This document shows positions 9,870-17,392 of a DNA stretch of 64,000 bases, piece by piece. Position 1 is the stretch's first letter. Each line of letters starts with the position of its first letter. Source of the DNA: Desulfosarcina ovata subsp. ovata (GTDB lineage: Bacteria > Desulfobacterota > Desulfobacteria > Desulfobacterales > Desulfosarcinaceae); NCBI RefSeq assembly GCF_009689005.1, contig NZ_AP021879.1:6605724-6669723 (forward strand), written 5' to 3'. The position numbers and the translations under genes were made by a program. The notes under the pieces are model-generated. The model did no database searches. It was given only the letters and a program-made list of their open reading frames with translations, and had not been told where the DNA came from.

Positions 9870-10269
9870 CGTCAAAGTCCTCTGGAGCGATACATAGCTC
9901 CTCACGGCCAGCAAGTCTCAGGCAGGCATTCATGATCTCAACATCATCATCGAAACCGATGGGTGAAGTAAAATCGCACTCGAGGTCCGAGGAGAGGGTA
10001 AAATAGCGGATCATGCCTTTCAGCCATGGTTTACCGTGCGATGGAATATTTTCCCACTCATCGGTTAATCGCTGAAAGGTCTGGTAAATATGCCTGGCAA
10101 GTTTGAAATTAACGAAAAGATTTTCGATATGCGCACACCGGACCTTTTCCAGATGACGCGCAGCCTGTTTTAACAAATCATCCAGAGGAGTGTCCGATAT
10201 TTCGTTTGAGCATCGGTTCAGCAGATCAAATTCCTTTTTGGTCAATCCCTCCGGAAACAAATCTGCCAT
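9862..10269 (-). CDS. Small DUF1232/YkvA-like protein, first gene of the defence operon
   Basis: 135 residues, no signal peptide. The C-terminal part, IRYFTLSSDLECDFT then IGFDDDVEIMNACLRL, resembles the YkvA/DUF1232 pattern (YxLxPxDLIPDxxPxxGxxDD), though it is more acidic and hydrophilic than membrane-associated YkvA proteins. The N-terminal half is helical and charged. It precedes the helicase with an 8-nt overlap, so it is almost certainly co-translated with it. AGGAGCAAAG lies just upstream of the start. Its role is unknown; an accessory or regulatory subunit of the helicase/methyltransferase system is a guess from context. Confidence 0.65.
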   Translation of the reverse strand: MADLFPEGLTKKEFDLLNRCSNEISDTPLDDLLKQAARHLEKVRCAHIENLFVNFKLARHIYQTFQRLTDEWENIPSHGKPWLKGMIRYFTLSSDLECDFTSPIGFDDDVEIMNACLRLAGREELCIAPEDFDDV

Positions 10270-10502
10270 CTTTGCTCCTTTTGTCTTTTTTGAGAAAACT
10301 CTCTTTGGGTGGGATTTTAAGGAGGGATTTTACCACTCCCTCCCTCGAGCCGACATACAAAGTCAGTAACCAAATATGGGAAATGAATAAATGTACAAAA
10401 ACATTTAGTATACGCTGCTTCGCGTGTCAATTGATGGTCTTATGAAATGTGTCGCCAGAAGGTAAGACCTTATCCCGTCGACGACCCCGATGCTTATTAA
10501 AA

Positions 10503-10529
10503 TTGACAAAATAAAAACTATGATATACA
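10503..10529 (+). promoter_or_regulatory. Possible sigma-70 promoter for the XRE-cupin gene
   Basis: TTGACA at 10503-10508 and TATACA at 10524-10529 with a 15-bp spacer lie 28 nt before the start codon of the regulator, in an AT-rich 288-bp divergent intergenic region (10270-10557). The spacer is short, so this is only a candidate. The minus-strand defence operon must also start in this region, but I saw no convincing promoter for it. Confidence 0.3.
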
Positions 10530-10557
10530 TGGCCTGGAAAACCAACACATATTATCC

Positions 10558-11076
10558 ATGAAAAAATTTGACTTCTCAATTATAAAAACACTCCGCATGA
10601 AGTGGGGGCTGACGGCCGAGGAACTGGCCGCAAGGGCGACGGTCACCCGGGCAACGGTGGCCAAAATTGAATCGGGCAACGGCAACCCTACCATCGAGAC
10701 GCTCGGGGCGTTGAGCCGCGTTTTTCAACTGCCGACCAGCGAATTGATCCGCATGGCCGAGGTGGCCCATTGTGAGCGCGGTGAAACCGCGCCATTTGCG
10801 GGCGAGGGTCTCGACGGCGCGCATATCCGGTTTTCCAATTTCGAGATTTATCGTCTCGAGGCGGGGGCCGGAATTCATAAGGTATCGGAACCCGGCTACC
10901 ACGAGAATACCGCCGAGGTGTGCCTGGTGACCGCCGGAACGATCCGGATCACCGTGCAGGGGGAATCCCACGAATTGGGTCCCGACATGGCGGTCCGTTT
11001 CAAGGCGTTGCACGAGCACCAGATCGACATTTTGGAAGATGCCGAGTTTTTGTTGATTCATCACACGCTGCCCTGA
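10558..11076 (+). CDS. XRE-family transcriptional regulator with cupin sensor domain
   Basis: 172 residues. An N-terminal helix-turn-helix of the Cro/CI type spans about residues 8-62 (LTAEELAARATVTRATVAKIESG). The C-terminal half is a small cupin barrel (YHENTAEVCLVTAGTIRITVQG, then LGPDMAVRFKALHEHQI). This is the HTH_3 + cupin_2 architecture used for small-molecule sensing. A strong Rho-independent terminator follows at once, so the gene is monocistronic. The TonB-dependent receptor downstream is a plausible target, but the operator was not identified. It is divergent from the defence operon and could alternatively control that. Confidence 0.88.
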   Translation: MKKFDFSIIKTLRMKWGLTAEELAARATVTRATVAKIESGNGNPTIETLGALSRVFQLPTSELIRMAEVAHCERGETAPFAGEGLDGAHIRFSNFEIYRLEAGAGIHKVSEPGYHENTAEVCLVTAGTIRITVQGESHELGPDMAVRFKALHEHQIDILEDAEFLLIHHTLP

Positions 11077-11104
11077 TCCGTAAATCTGTTTCTGCATGGT
11101 GACG

Positions 11105-11160
11105 ACCACGAAGGTTGTCGCGTCCGTTGGTGACCGGACGCGTGCTTCGTGGTTTTTTTA
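11105..11160 (+). terminator. Rho-independent terminator after the XRE-cupin gene
   Basis: A long hairpin with ACCACGAAG/CTTCGTGGT at its base (11105-11113 with 11145-11153) and CGCGTCCG/CGGACGCG near the top, followed by a run of seven T residues. It ends the regulator transcript and separates it from the receptor gene. Confidence 0.85.
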
Positions 11161-11192
11161 TTTGGATTGCGTGGAGAGAAAGGAGTGGCTGT

Positions 11193-13313
11193 ATGAGGTG
11201 CACGACATGGATTGGATTGATTGCGTTGGGCGTTGCCGTGACGATCTGTCCGGCGTTTGCCGGGGAGTCCGGAGAGACGGATTCGACGACTGAACTGGAA
11301 CAGATTACCGTATCGGCCGAGCGGACGGAAACGCTGAGCAAGGATGTGGTCACGGCCGAGACGATCCAGGCGCCGGGTGTGTCGGGTTCGGTTCTGGATG
11401 CGCTGGGCAACGAAGCCGGCATTCAGATGAGAAGAAGTTCCCTTTCCGGCGGCGATGGCAGTAAACTGCGCCTGCGGGGATTTGACGAAACCCGCTTGCG
11501 CATTACCAAGGACGGTGTGCCGCTCAACCGGGACGGATCCTATGGCAACGGTCCCATCGACTGGAGCATTCTCTCGCCGGAGAATGTCGAACAGATCGAG
11601 ATCTATCGGGGGGCCGGCCCGGCCAAATTCGGCAATACGCTGGGCGGCGTCGTCAATATCGTGACCAGGAAACCCACCGAGGATCCGGAAACCGTGGCCA
11701 GGACGGCCTATGGCAGCCATGATACCTGGGACAGCAGTGTGGCCCATTCGTGGAAGGTGGGAAAAGTCGGCTGGGCCTTTTCGGCCGGGCACTTCGAAAG
11801 CGACGGCTATCTGCGCAACAACACCATGGACCGGGACAATTTCTCGGCCATACTGACGTTCGACCTGCCCGCCGGCTGGCAGATCGGCGGCGGGATGGAT
11901 TATTCCGACAAAGAGAACGGCAATCCGGTATACAACCAGCCGGACAGCCCCTATTACGACAGCGGTGAACCGGATGCCGACGAAAAAGAGCTTGGCGGGC
12001 CGGGCATCGGCAGCCGACTGCTGGACGGCGCCTTGGCCTGGGGGGACGGAACGCTGACCGAGGACGAAAACCGCAGCCTGACCGCCTTCATCGAGAAAAC
12101 CATGGACGCCGGACGGTTGCGGCTGGACTACCGTCTCTGGAACCAGGATCGCACGGAGACCTATTACGCGGCAGACACCGGGAAGAAGATCTACGAACGC
12201 GAGACCGAAGCCGAGGATGACAACTGGTCCCTGCAGGCGGCATTCGAATACAAGCTCCGCGATCACCACATCGAAGCCGGCGGCGAGACCCGGAGCTACG
12301 GTTGGGGCGGTCAGGAGATCAATTATATCGATCCATCCTATTTCAGCGGAGCGATCTATTCCCCTTATTTTACATTTGTCAGAGAGGGCTTCGAGGGGCA
12401 GCCGGATCTGATGGCCTACCATGCCCTCTACCTTCAGGACACCTGGGCCCTGATGCCGGTACTCACCCTCGAGTTTGGGCTCCGGCAGGAGTGGTTCCGG
12501 GCCGACGGTGTCGATCCGGACGCGTTCGGATTCCAATGGCAGGCGGAGCCCACCGACCTGAGCGAAGACCACCTGGACCCCCGCTTGGCCGTCACCTACC
12601 ACCCCTGGGAAGATGCTTCCGTCACCGCCCGTTTCGGGATTACCCACCGCTATCCCACCTCCCCGGAGTACTTCTGGTGGTACCTGAACAACGGCACGGG
12701 ATACTTCAATACGGATTTCAATTCGGAAGAGGCGCGTCAGTATGAGCTCGCCTACTCCCAGACCATCGGGAATACGGCGTCGTTTACCGTGCGCGGATAC
12801 TACTACGATATCGACGATTACATCTCATCAACCACCATAGCGGGTGTCGGCTCGGTCTATTACAACATCGGTGAGGTGGAAATCAAAGGCCTGGAAACCG
12901 GAATTTCCGTCAACCTGCCATACGGGCTGCGCGCCTGGGCCAATTTTACCTGGCAGAAAGGCGACAAGTCCGACGACCCCTATGACATCGACAACGAGTT
13001 GAGCAACCAGCTCCCCGATTTGCCGGAGACCCTGTTCAACGCCGGCATCGACTACATCTACGAAAAACTGCGCCTGCGCTGTTGGCTCAACTATGTGAGC
13101 GACCGGGATCATCTCAGCGACGATGGCCTGGAAACCCTGGGCGCCTATACCCTGGTGAATGCCACGGCCGCCTACCGGTTGCTTTCAACGCAAAAGCTTA
13201 CGCTGGATCTCGAACTCGGCGCGGAGAATATTTTCGATGAGGATTACGAAGAGGAGGAGGGGTATCCCATGCCCGGTGCCATGGTGATCGCCGGGGTTCG
13301 GATTGAATTCTGA
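11193..13313 (+). CDS. TonB-dependent outer membrane receptor (706 aa)
   Basis: The start at 11193 gives a clean signal peptide (MRCTTWIGLIALGVAVTI, cleavage after AFA) and has AAGGAG upstream; an in-frame ATG at 11115 lies in the terminator stem. A TonB-box-like segment (EQITVSAERTE) is followed by a plug domain at about residues 35-160 with SKLRLRGFDETRLRITKDG and VEQIEIYRGAGPAKFG, then a 22-strand-type barrel ending in the terminal aromatic IEF. Such receptors import siderophores, corrinoids or metal chelates across the outer membrane with energy from TonB-ExbBD. The substrate cannot be read from the sequence. The next gene is a flavin reductase-like protein, which would fit reductive release of a metal from an imported chelate; that is inference. 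Confidence 0.93.
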   Translation: MRCTTWIGLIALGVAVTICPAFAGESGETDSTTELEQITVSAERTETLSKDVVTAETIQAPGVSGSVLDALGNEAGIQMRRSSLSGGDGSKLRLRGFDETRLRITKDGVPLNRDGSYGNGPIDWSILSPENVEQIEIYRGAGPAKFGNTLGGVVNIVTRKPTEDPETVARTAYGSHDTWDSSVAHSWKVGKVGWAFSAGHFESDGYLRNNTMDRDNFSAILTFDLPAGWQIGGGMDYSDKENGNPVYNQPDSPYYDSGEPDADEKELGGPGIGSRLLDGALAWGDGTLTEDENRSLTAFIEKTMDAGRLRLDYRLWNQDRTETYYAADTGKKIYERETEAEDDNWSLQAAFEYKLRDHHIEAGGETRSYGWGGQEINYIDPSYFSGAIYSPYFTFVREGFEGQPDLMAYHALYLQDTWALMPVLTLEFGLRQEWFRADGVDPDAFGFQWQAEPTDLSEDHLDPRLAVTYHPWEDASVTARFGITHRYPTSPEYFWWYLNNGTGYFNTDFNSEEARQYELAYSQTIGNTASFTVRGYYYDIDDYISSTTIAGVGSVYYNIGEVEIKGLETGISVNLPYGLRAWANFTWQKGDKSDDPYDIDNELSNQLPDLPETLFNAGIDYIYEKLRLRCWLNYVSDRDHLSDDGLETLGAYTLVNATAAYRLLSTQKLTLDLELGAENIFDEDYEEEEGYPMPGAMVIAGVRIEF

Positions 13314-13363
13314 ACACTCTTTTTTACCAGACCAAAAAACAGCGAAGAACAAGGAGACGTTAA

Positions 13364-13972
13364 ATGATTCTAAAACCAATGATGCGCGAAGGGATCATCC
13401 CGCTTCCGGTGGCGTTTATCTCCACGATCAGCAAGGACGGGGTGCGCAATATTGCCCCGTACGCCTGTGTCATGCCCGTCCTGAGGCCCCTGGACCTGAT
13501 TTGTATTGCTTCGGCATTCAAACGTGACACCCTGGTCAATATCCGCGAGACCGGCCAGTTTGTGATTAACATGGTGGGGGCCGATTTCTCGGACAAGGTG
13601 ATCCCCACAGCCCGGTTTTCCCCGCCGGAGGCGGACGAGTTCGAACTGGCCAAATTGAACGAGAAGTCCTCGGAAACGGTTCGGCCGCCCGGCATTGCCG
13701 GCGGCTACGCCTGGATGGAATGTGAACTGTTCAAACTCTACGAGGAAACCCAGTATGTGCTGGTCATGGGCCGGGTGCTGCGGCTGGAAGTGGATGACGC
13801 GGTGTTGAATGCACAAGGGGAGTTCGATGTCACCAAAGCCCGCCCACTGATGATGGCCGGTACCCGCAAAGGGATGGATTTTTGTACCGTTGCGGGTATC
13901 GACCATTTCGAACCGTTCAGTGCCATGTTTGCCGACGGCCGGGACCCGCTGGAAAATAAATACCAGGAGTAG
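13364..13972 (+). CDS. Flavin reductase-like FMN-binding split-barrel protein
   Basis: 202 residues, starting after a good ribosome site (AAGGAGACGTTAA). The N-terminal PLPVAFISTISKDGVRNIAPYACVMPV and the LICIASAFKRDTLVNIRETGQFVINM segment are typical of the flavin reductase-like domain (PF01613), which binds FMN in a split beta-barrel. The family includes flavin reductases, ferric reductase-like proteins and flavoredoxins of sulfate reducers. It is 50 nt downstream of the TonB receptor and probably co-transcribed. An 85-bp internal stretch of this gene (13726-13810) is present again, inverted, at 16245-16329. Confidence 0.85.
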   Translation: MILKPMMREGIIPLPVAFISTISKDGVRNIAPYACVMPVLRPLDLICIASAFKRDTLVNIRETGQFVINMVGADFSDKVIPTARFSPPEADEFELAKLNEKSSETVRPPGIAGGYAWMECELFKLYEETQYVLVMGRVLRLEVDDAVLNAQGEFDVTKARPLMMAGTRKGMDFCTVAGIDHFEPFSAMFADGRDPLENKYQE

Positions 13973-14070
13973 AACCCGCAGGTTTGGCAGATTCCTTTGA
14001 TTACCGGGCTAGGGCGATTGGCGGATAAGAATATACCCGGATGCGCATGATTTTCATTTGTATTCAAGGC

Positions 14071-14162
14071 GGGCTTTTTTACGCATTGTGGGGCTATGTG
14101 TGGAAACGCCCAACGCAGAAGACGGATGAAAAGACAAGCAGGCGGGTATATTCTTTGACAGA
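14071..14162 (+). repeat. 92-bp direct repeat, copy 1
   Basis: Aligns base for base with 16385-16476 with four mismatches, starting in GGGCTTTTTT and ending at TATTCTTTGACAGA. Both copies are on the same strand. The two copies bracket the first lipoprotein pair and the IS1595-like remnant. Confidence 0.9.
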
Positions 14163-14305
14163 GAACGCCTTATTTCTTGCCTGCACTCTAAGGTCGCCGG
14201 AAATAAATAATTCCTCCATCCTGCTTGTCTTTGCGCCCGTCTACCGCGTTGCCGCCACCCGCACATATCCCCTGATATGCACGGGTGACGGCGCCTTGTA
14301 GACGA

Positions 14306-14342
14306 CCCCAAATCCGGCGCGATCTGGGGGAGTTATTTTTTT
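14306..14342 (+). terminator. Likely terminator downstream of the receptor/flavin reductase genes
   Basis: CCCCAAATC (14306-14314) pairs with GATCTGGGG (14321-14329) with one mismatch around a 6-nt loop, followed by TTATTTTTTT. It faces the two convergent transcription units (flavin reductase from the left, the FlgO lipoprotein from the right). Confidence 0.55.
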
Positions 14343-14351
14343 CCGCCAACC

Positions 14352-14975
14352 TTAGACGGATTTTTTTAAGCAGCCTCTGAGATACTCAGTCAGTAATGAA
14401 TTTGTCTGATAATTTCTTTCCAATTGATATTCACATCCTGTAACGATCGTATTTTCGACCGCATCGACAACACGGATGGAAACGTAAACGCTACCTTCCG
14501 CAACCGCATAGGTACCAACAATGACAAATGCACTGTTATGTGTCTTGCTAAGTTCTTTAATTTCGCGTGATAAAAGAAACTCACCCTGACCCTTCTTGAT
14601 GTATACAGAGCGCTGTCGCAATTTCATTTCTAGCACATGATACCCATGGCGAGCAACGCGTGAGGAAACCTGTTCAGAGATGAGGCGCCCCAGAGGACAT
14701 GATTCTTCCAAATCGTTTATGTTGACAAGGCTTGCTGATATAATAGTGCCGTCTCTATCACCTATTCGTTTTTTCAGGTCCGAGGTGATAACATCCGCCG
14801 CCGCATAACTGGCTTCCAGAATTTCGCTATAAGGCACAGTTTTTAGGTTTATCGTATTGTCAGCCTTTCCATCAAACGTAGCACATCCAGAGAAACCAAT
14901 CAGGAGGCCAGTAAGCATTGGAAAAATATAGAGAAAGGTTTGTATACAATACTGTCGTTCCCTAATCGACCACAT
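14352..14975 (-). CDS. FlgO-domain lipoprotein (207 aa)
   Basis: The start at 14975 (MWSIRERQYC) has GGGGGAGGA upstream; an in-frame ATG at 15020 lacks this. A hydrophobic signal with lipobox LLIGFSGC at about residues 23-30 predicts an outer-membrane lipoprotein. The mature part (YSEILEASYAAADVI ... SLVNINDLEESCPLGRLISEQVSSRVARHGYHVLEMKLR ... VIVGTYAVAEGSVYVSIRVVD) matches the FlgO/TolB-N-like fold. FlgO was named from Vibrio flagellar assembly, but such domains are widespread in envelope proteins and no flagellar gene is nearby. It follows the 206-residue lipoprotein gene by 64 nt and probably shares its transcript. It is a paralog of the protein at 16530-17378. Confidence 0.75.
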   Translation of the reverse strand: MWSIRERQYCIQTFLYIFPMLTGLLIGFSGCATFDGKADNTINLKTVPYSEILEASYAAADVITSDLKKRIGDRDGTIISASLVNINDLEESCPLGRLISEQVSSRVARHGYHVLEMKLRQRSVYIKKGQGEFLLSREIKELSKTHNSAFVIVGTYAVAEGSVYVSIRVVDAVENTIVTGCEYQLERNYQTNSLLTEYLRGCLKKSV

Positions 14976-15084
14976 CAAAAGTCCTCCCCCATTGGTTTGC
15001 CCGGCTATCTTTCGTCTCATAATCCTTCACATAATACGATGCTTCGGGTCATTGATATAATATATATCGGATTGGTGAATTAAT

Positions 15085-15705
15085 TTATTTTCTCGCCAAT
15101 ATTTCCTCAATCATAAGGGCAAATTTGGAGCTATTGCGTTTTAGCAGGCTCTCGGCAGATGGAGCCGGACGCCCCCAACTACGAATTGAAAAGAAGAATG
15201 TTGTCGGCAACGGAGAAGCGGATTCGATCGCCTTGGCATATCCCACCGTACATAAACTCTCGTTGGAAATGCTGTAGATGACCATTTCCGATTCCACACG
15301 CGAGTCAGCCGAAATCATACCGTCAAGAAAATAGGTCACCTCGCCTGCCACAAGCATGTCATAGCTTTTCTCCGTCATTAATTCGAAAATCTGTTCGGTT
15401 GTATCAGGCATAGGCACGTTTGCGGGAAGCAGGTCGGCATTTATGTTTTTCTTTAACAATTCCAAAAACAACATCTTGGACGCGCGTTTTCCAATACCCC
15501 CGACATAGCGAGGCGATTGAAAATCACATACAACGATCTTGGGATGGTAATGATTCTGTACCGGTTTCTTGATCAGGATCTCTTCCGGCAATCCAATGGC
15601 CTTTTTTTTCAATTGGCGTTGATAAGCACATCCAGTACTCATCGCAATCAACACATTTATTAAAAATAACAACAAGATCGACTTTCTTACGTGTAATTTT
15701 GCCAT
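15085..15705 (-). CDS. Putative lipoprotein of unknown function (206 aa)
   Basis: Signal sequence with lipobox (SILLLFLINVLIAMSTGC) and GGAG nine nt before the start. The mature domain (KIVVCDFQSPRYVGGIGKRASKMLFLELLKKNINADLL ... YDMLVAGEVTYFLDG) looks like the CsgG/TolB-N-type mixed alpha/beta fold seen in envelope lipoproteins that compute a total activity over several paralogous factors, but I could not assign a family. It lies directly upstream of a FlgO-domain lipoprotein, and the same pairing (lipoprotein then FlgO protein) recurs at 18193-16530. Confidence 0.6.
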   Translation of the reverse strand: MAKLHVRKSILLLFLINVLIAMSTGCAYQRQLKKKAIGLPEEILIKKPVQNHYHPKIVVCDFQSPRYVGGIGKRASKMLFLELLKKNINADLLPANVPMPDTTEQIFELMTEKSYDMLVAGEVTYFLDGMISADSRVESEMVIYSISNESLCTVGYAKAIESASPLPTTFFFSIRSWGRPAPSAESLLKRNSSKFALMIEEILARK

Positions 15706-15950
15706 CGCCTATAACTCCACCTGTGGAAATGTCGAAAAAATAGCGCGCTTTCAATAATAATTTGACGCTTTCGACGCTGTTCCGTCGATATTGACCGGGT
15801 CAAGCAGATCTTCCGTTACAGTAACTATTTGTTTTTGATGTTTTATTATGAATGCATTCACATTTAAACATATGACGTTTAAACACTATGCAGAATCCGT
15901 ACCCAAAATGGGAGAAAGATGACTCCACATCGAACTTTCCTTGTATATTC
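15706..15950. other. AT-rich intergenic DNA between lipoprotein gene and IS remnant
   Basis: No gene seen. It presumably contains the promoter for the minus-strand lipoprotein pair but no strong -35/-10 pair stood out. GTTTAAAC palindromes occur near 15876. It ends at the putative target duplication of the IS1595-like remnant. Confidence 0.4.
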
Positions 15951-16240
15951 CATGCCTATCCGGATGTTGCACACAACTTCAAAAGATACTCGGAATCAAA
16001 CGTTACGAGACTGCGTTCAGCATACTGAACAAATTGCGTGCCGCAATGGTTCGGCCAAGACGTGATTCTATTGGAGGTAAATGGCCAGTTGAAGTGGATG
16101 AGACGTTCGTCGGTGGTGCCACAAATTGCTGCGAGGGTGGATTCACCGACCTACGCGGGGCGCTATTACAAGGGTGCGTGGAAACATCCTGGAGATCGAC
16201 GCGGTTGAATAAGCGTGTGTGCAATATCCGGATAGGCATG
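15951..16240 (+). mobile_element. Shrunken IS1595-family element with terminal inverted repeats
   Basis: Both ends read CATGCCTATCCGGAT inward, and the match continues to 24 of 25 positions (15951-15975 versus the complement of 16216-16240). Flanks TATATTC occur on both sides (15944-15950 and 16242-16248), a 7 of 8 target-site duplication; IS1595 elements make 8-bp duplications. Inside, about 60 codons (LQKILGIKRYETAFSILNKL, then KWPVEVDETFVGGA) match the ISXO2-like transposase core including the first catalytic Asp region (VDETFVGG). Most of the transposase is missing, so this is a non-autonomous derivative or relic. Confidence 0.75.
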
Positions 16241-16244
16241 ATAT

Positions 16245-16329
16245 ATTCAACACCGCGTCATCCACCTCCAGCCGCAGCACCCGGCCCATGACCAGCACAT
16301 ACTGGGTTTCTTCGTAAAGTTTGAACAGT
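16245..16329 (-). repeat. Inverted 85-bp copy of part of the flavin reductase gene
   Basis: The complement of 16245-16329 matches 13726-13810 (inside the flavin reductase gene) at 82 of 85 positions, encoding LFKLYEETQYVLVMGRVLRL. It begins right next to the IS1595-like remnant, overlapping its right-hand target duplication. It is a fragment without start or stop. Confidence 0.88.
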
Positions 16330-16384
16330 ATCCGGCAGTGGCTGAAAACCTATCCGGATGTTGGATATGAGATCAGTGAAATGG

Positions 16385-16476
16385 GGGATTTTTTCCGCAT
16401 AGTGGGGTTATGTGTGGAAACGCCCAACGCAGAAGACGGATGAAAAGACAAGCAGGCGGGTATATTCTTTGACAGA
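16385..16476 (+). repeat. 92-bp direct repeat, copy 2
   Basis: Matches 14071-14162 with four mismatches. It is separated from the inverted flavin reductase fragment by 55 bp containing another CCTATCCGGATGTTG (16349-16363), the same sequence as the IS1595-like termini. The block 16245-16476 therefore looks like a rearranged duplicate of the 13.7-14.2 kb region. Confidence 0.9.
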
Positions 16477-16529
16477 AATTGTCTAAATTTAAAATGTGCC
16501 GCCGAACCGCTTCACTCCGACGTCCGAAT

Positions 16530-17378
16530 TTATCGTCCCGTACCTTCAAAAACCGCTCTTTGAATTTTTGCATTCCATTTTATTTTTTGGCCAAGATCAT
16601 TGATTATAATAAATTTCGACAGTGCCCGTTTCGATTCAGGCCCCCATATGCCGTCTATTTTACCATCGTATAATTTTAATTCGGAAAGACGATGCTGAAC
16701 AAGCTTTGCATCGGTTGATTGCCTTAAGTCGAGCGGCACCCATACATTTTCCAGTACACCGGATGATCCTTTCTGAGTTTGGCTTTCTTCGATATTAGAC
16801 TGGTTGATCGTTTGTTTTACCTGGGTAATAGCTAATGAATCATGCCTTACGGACAAATTGAATGCATGCGTGGCAATCATTGCGCCGTTATCGGCATTGA
16901 GCATCTTCACGTTGATGATTGCCGTTGAACCATTGATGGCATAAGTCCCCACAATGACCGCCTGCGCCGACTGAGCATTGGACAGCTGGAGCAGATCTCT
17001 GCTCAGTGCGAATTCTCCGGTATCGTTGACAACGATATTTTCTTTTCGTAATTTTAATTCGATCAATTTAAAACCATGCTGAGCCAAACGGGTTGCAAAC
17101 AAGTCACTAACCAAACGGCCGAACGAAGATGCTTCTTGGAGATTGTTAAAGTCTACAAAGCTGGTTATAATAATCGGTTTTGTTCGGTTCAAAGAGTATA
17201 AGATGTTGTTTTCAAGCGTGTCGGCAGCACGATAAACATCTGAAATGAAATGTTTGTCCGGTGCCGGGCGGTAGTACGAGGATCCGCTGGATGCTAACAA
17301 CGGGTTGACTGCAAATACCGCTGAGAAGAGGCTCATGCCAAATATGATCGATAAAAACTTAATTCGGGTTTTTTTCAT
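16530..17378 (-). CDS. FlgO-domain protein with C-terminal peptidoglycan-binding domain (282 aa)
   Basis: A signal peptide (IKFLSIIFGMSLFSAVFA) is followed by a FlgO-type domain at about residues 40-190 (SDVYRAADTLENNILYSL ... SFVDFNNLQEASSFGRLVSDLFATRLAQHGFKLIELKLR ... AVIVGTYAINGSTAIINVKML). The last ~70 residues (LVQHRLSELKLYDGKIDGIWGPESKRALSKF) form a PG_binding_1 repeat. It is therefore probably a periplasmic protein anchored to peptidoglycan. The FlgO part is clearly paralogous to the lipoprotein at 14352-14975. It lies 14 nt after the lipoprotein gene at 17393-18193, with which it forms an operon. Confidence 0.78.
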   Translation of the reverse strand: MKKTRIKFLSIIFGMSLFSAVFAVNPLLASSGSSYYRPAPDKHFISDVYRAADTLENNILYSLNRTKPIIITSFVDFNNLQEASSFGRLVSDLFATRLAQHGFKLIELKLRKENIVVNDTGEFALSRDLLQLSNAQSAQAVIVGTYAINGSTAIINVKMLNADNGAMIATHAFNLSVRHDSLAITQVKQTINQSNIEESQTQKGSSGVLENVWVPLDLRQSTDAKLVQHRLSELKLYDGKIDGIWGPESKRALSKFIIINDLGQKIKWNAKIQRAVFEGTGR

Positions 17379-17392
17379 ATCGTTTCTCCATC

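Larger units (their letters stand above)
13975..14351. other. Intergenic region with a long direct repeat and a terminator
   Basis: This stretch holds no convincing gene. It contains one copy of a 92-bp direct repeat (14071-14162) whose partner is 2.3 kb away, and a hairpin with T-run at 14306-14342. Small open frames over the repeat have no recognisable product. Confidence 0.6.

Noticed and set aside
11061..12647. Long minus-strand open frame opposite the TonB receptor
   Set aside because: It is the antisense shadow of a GC-rich gene; composition is low-complexity and no family pattern is present.
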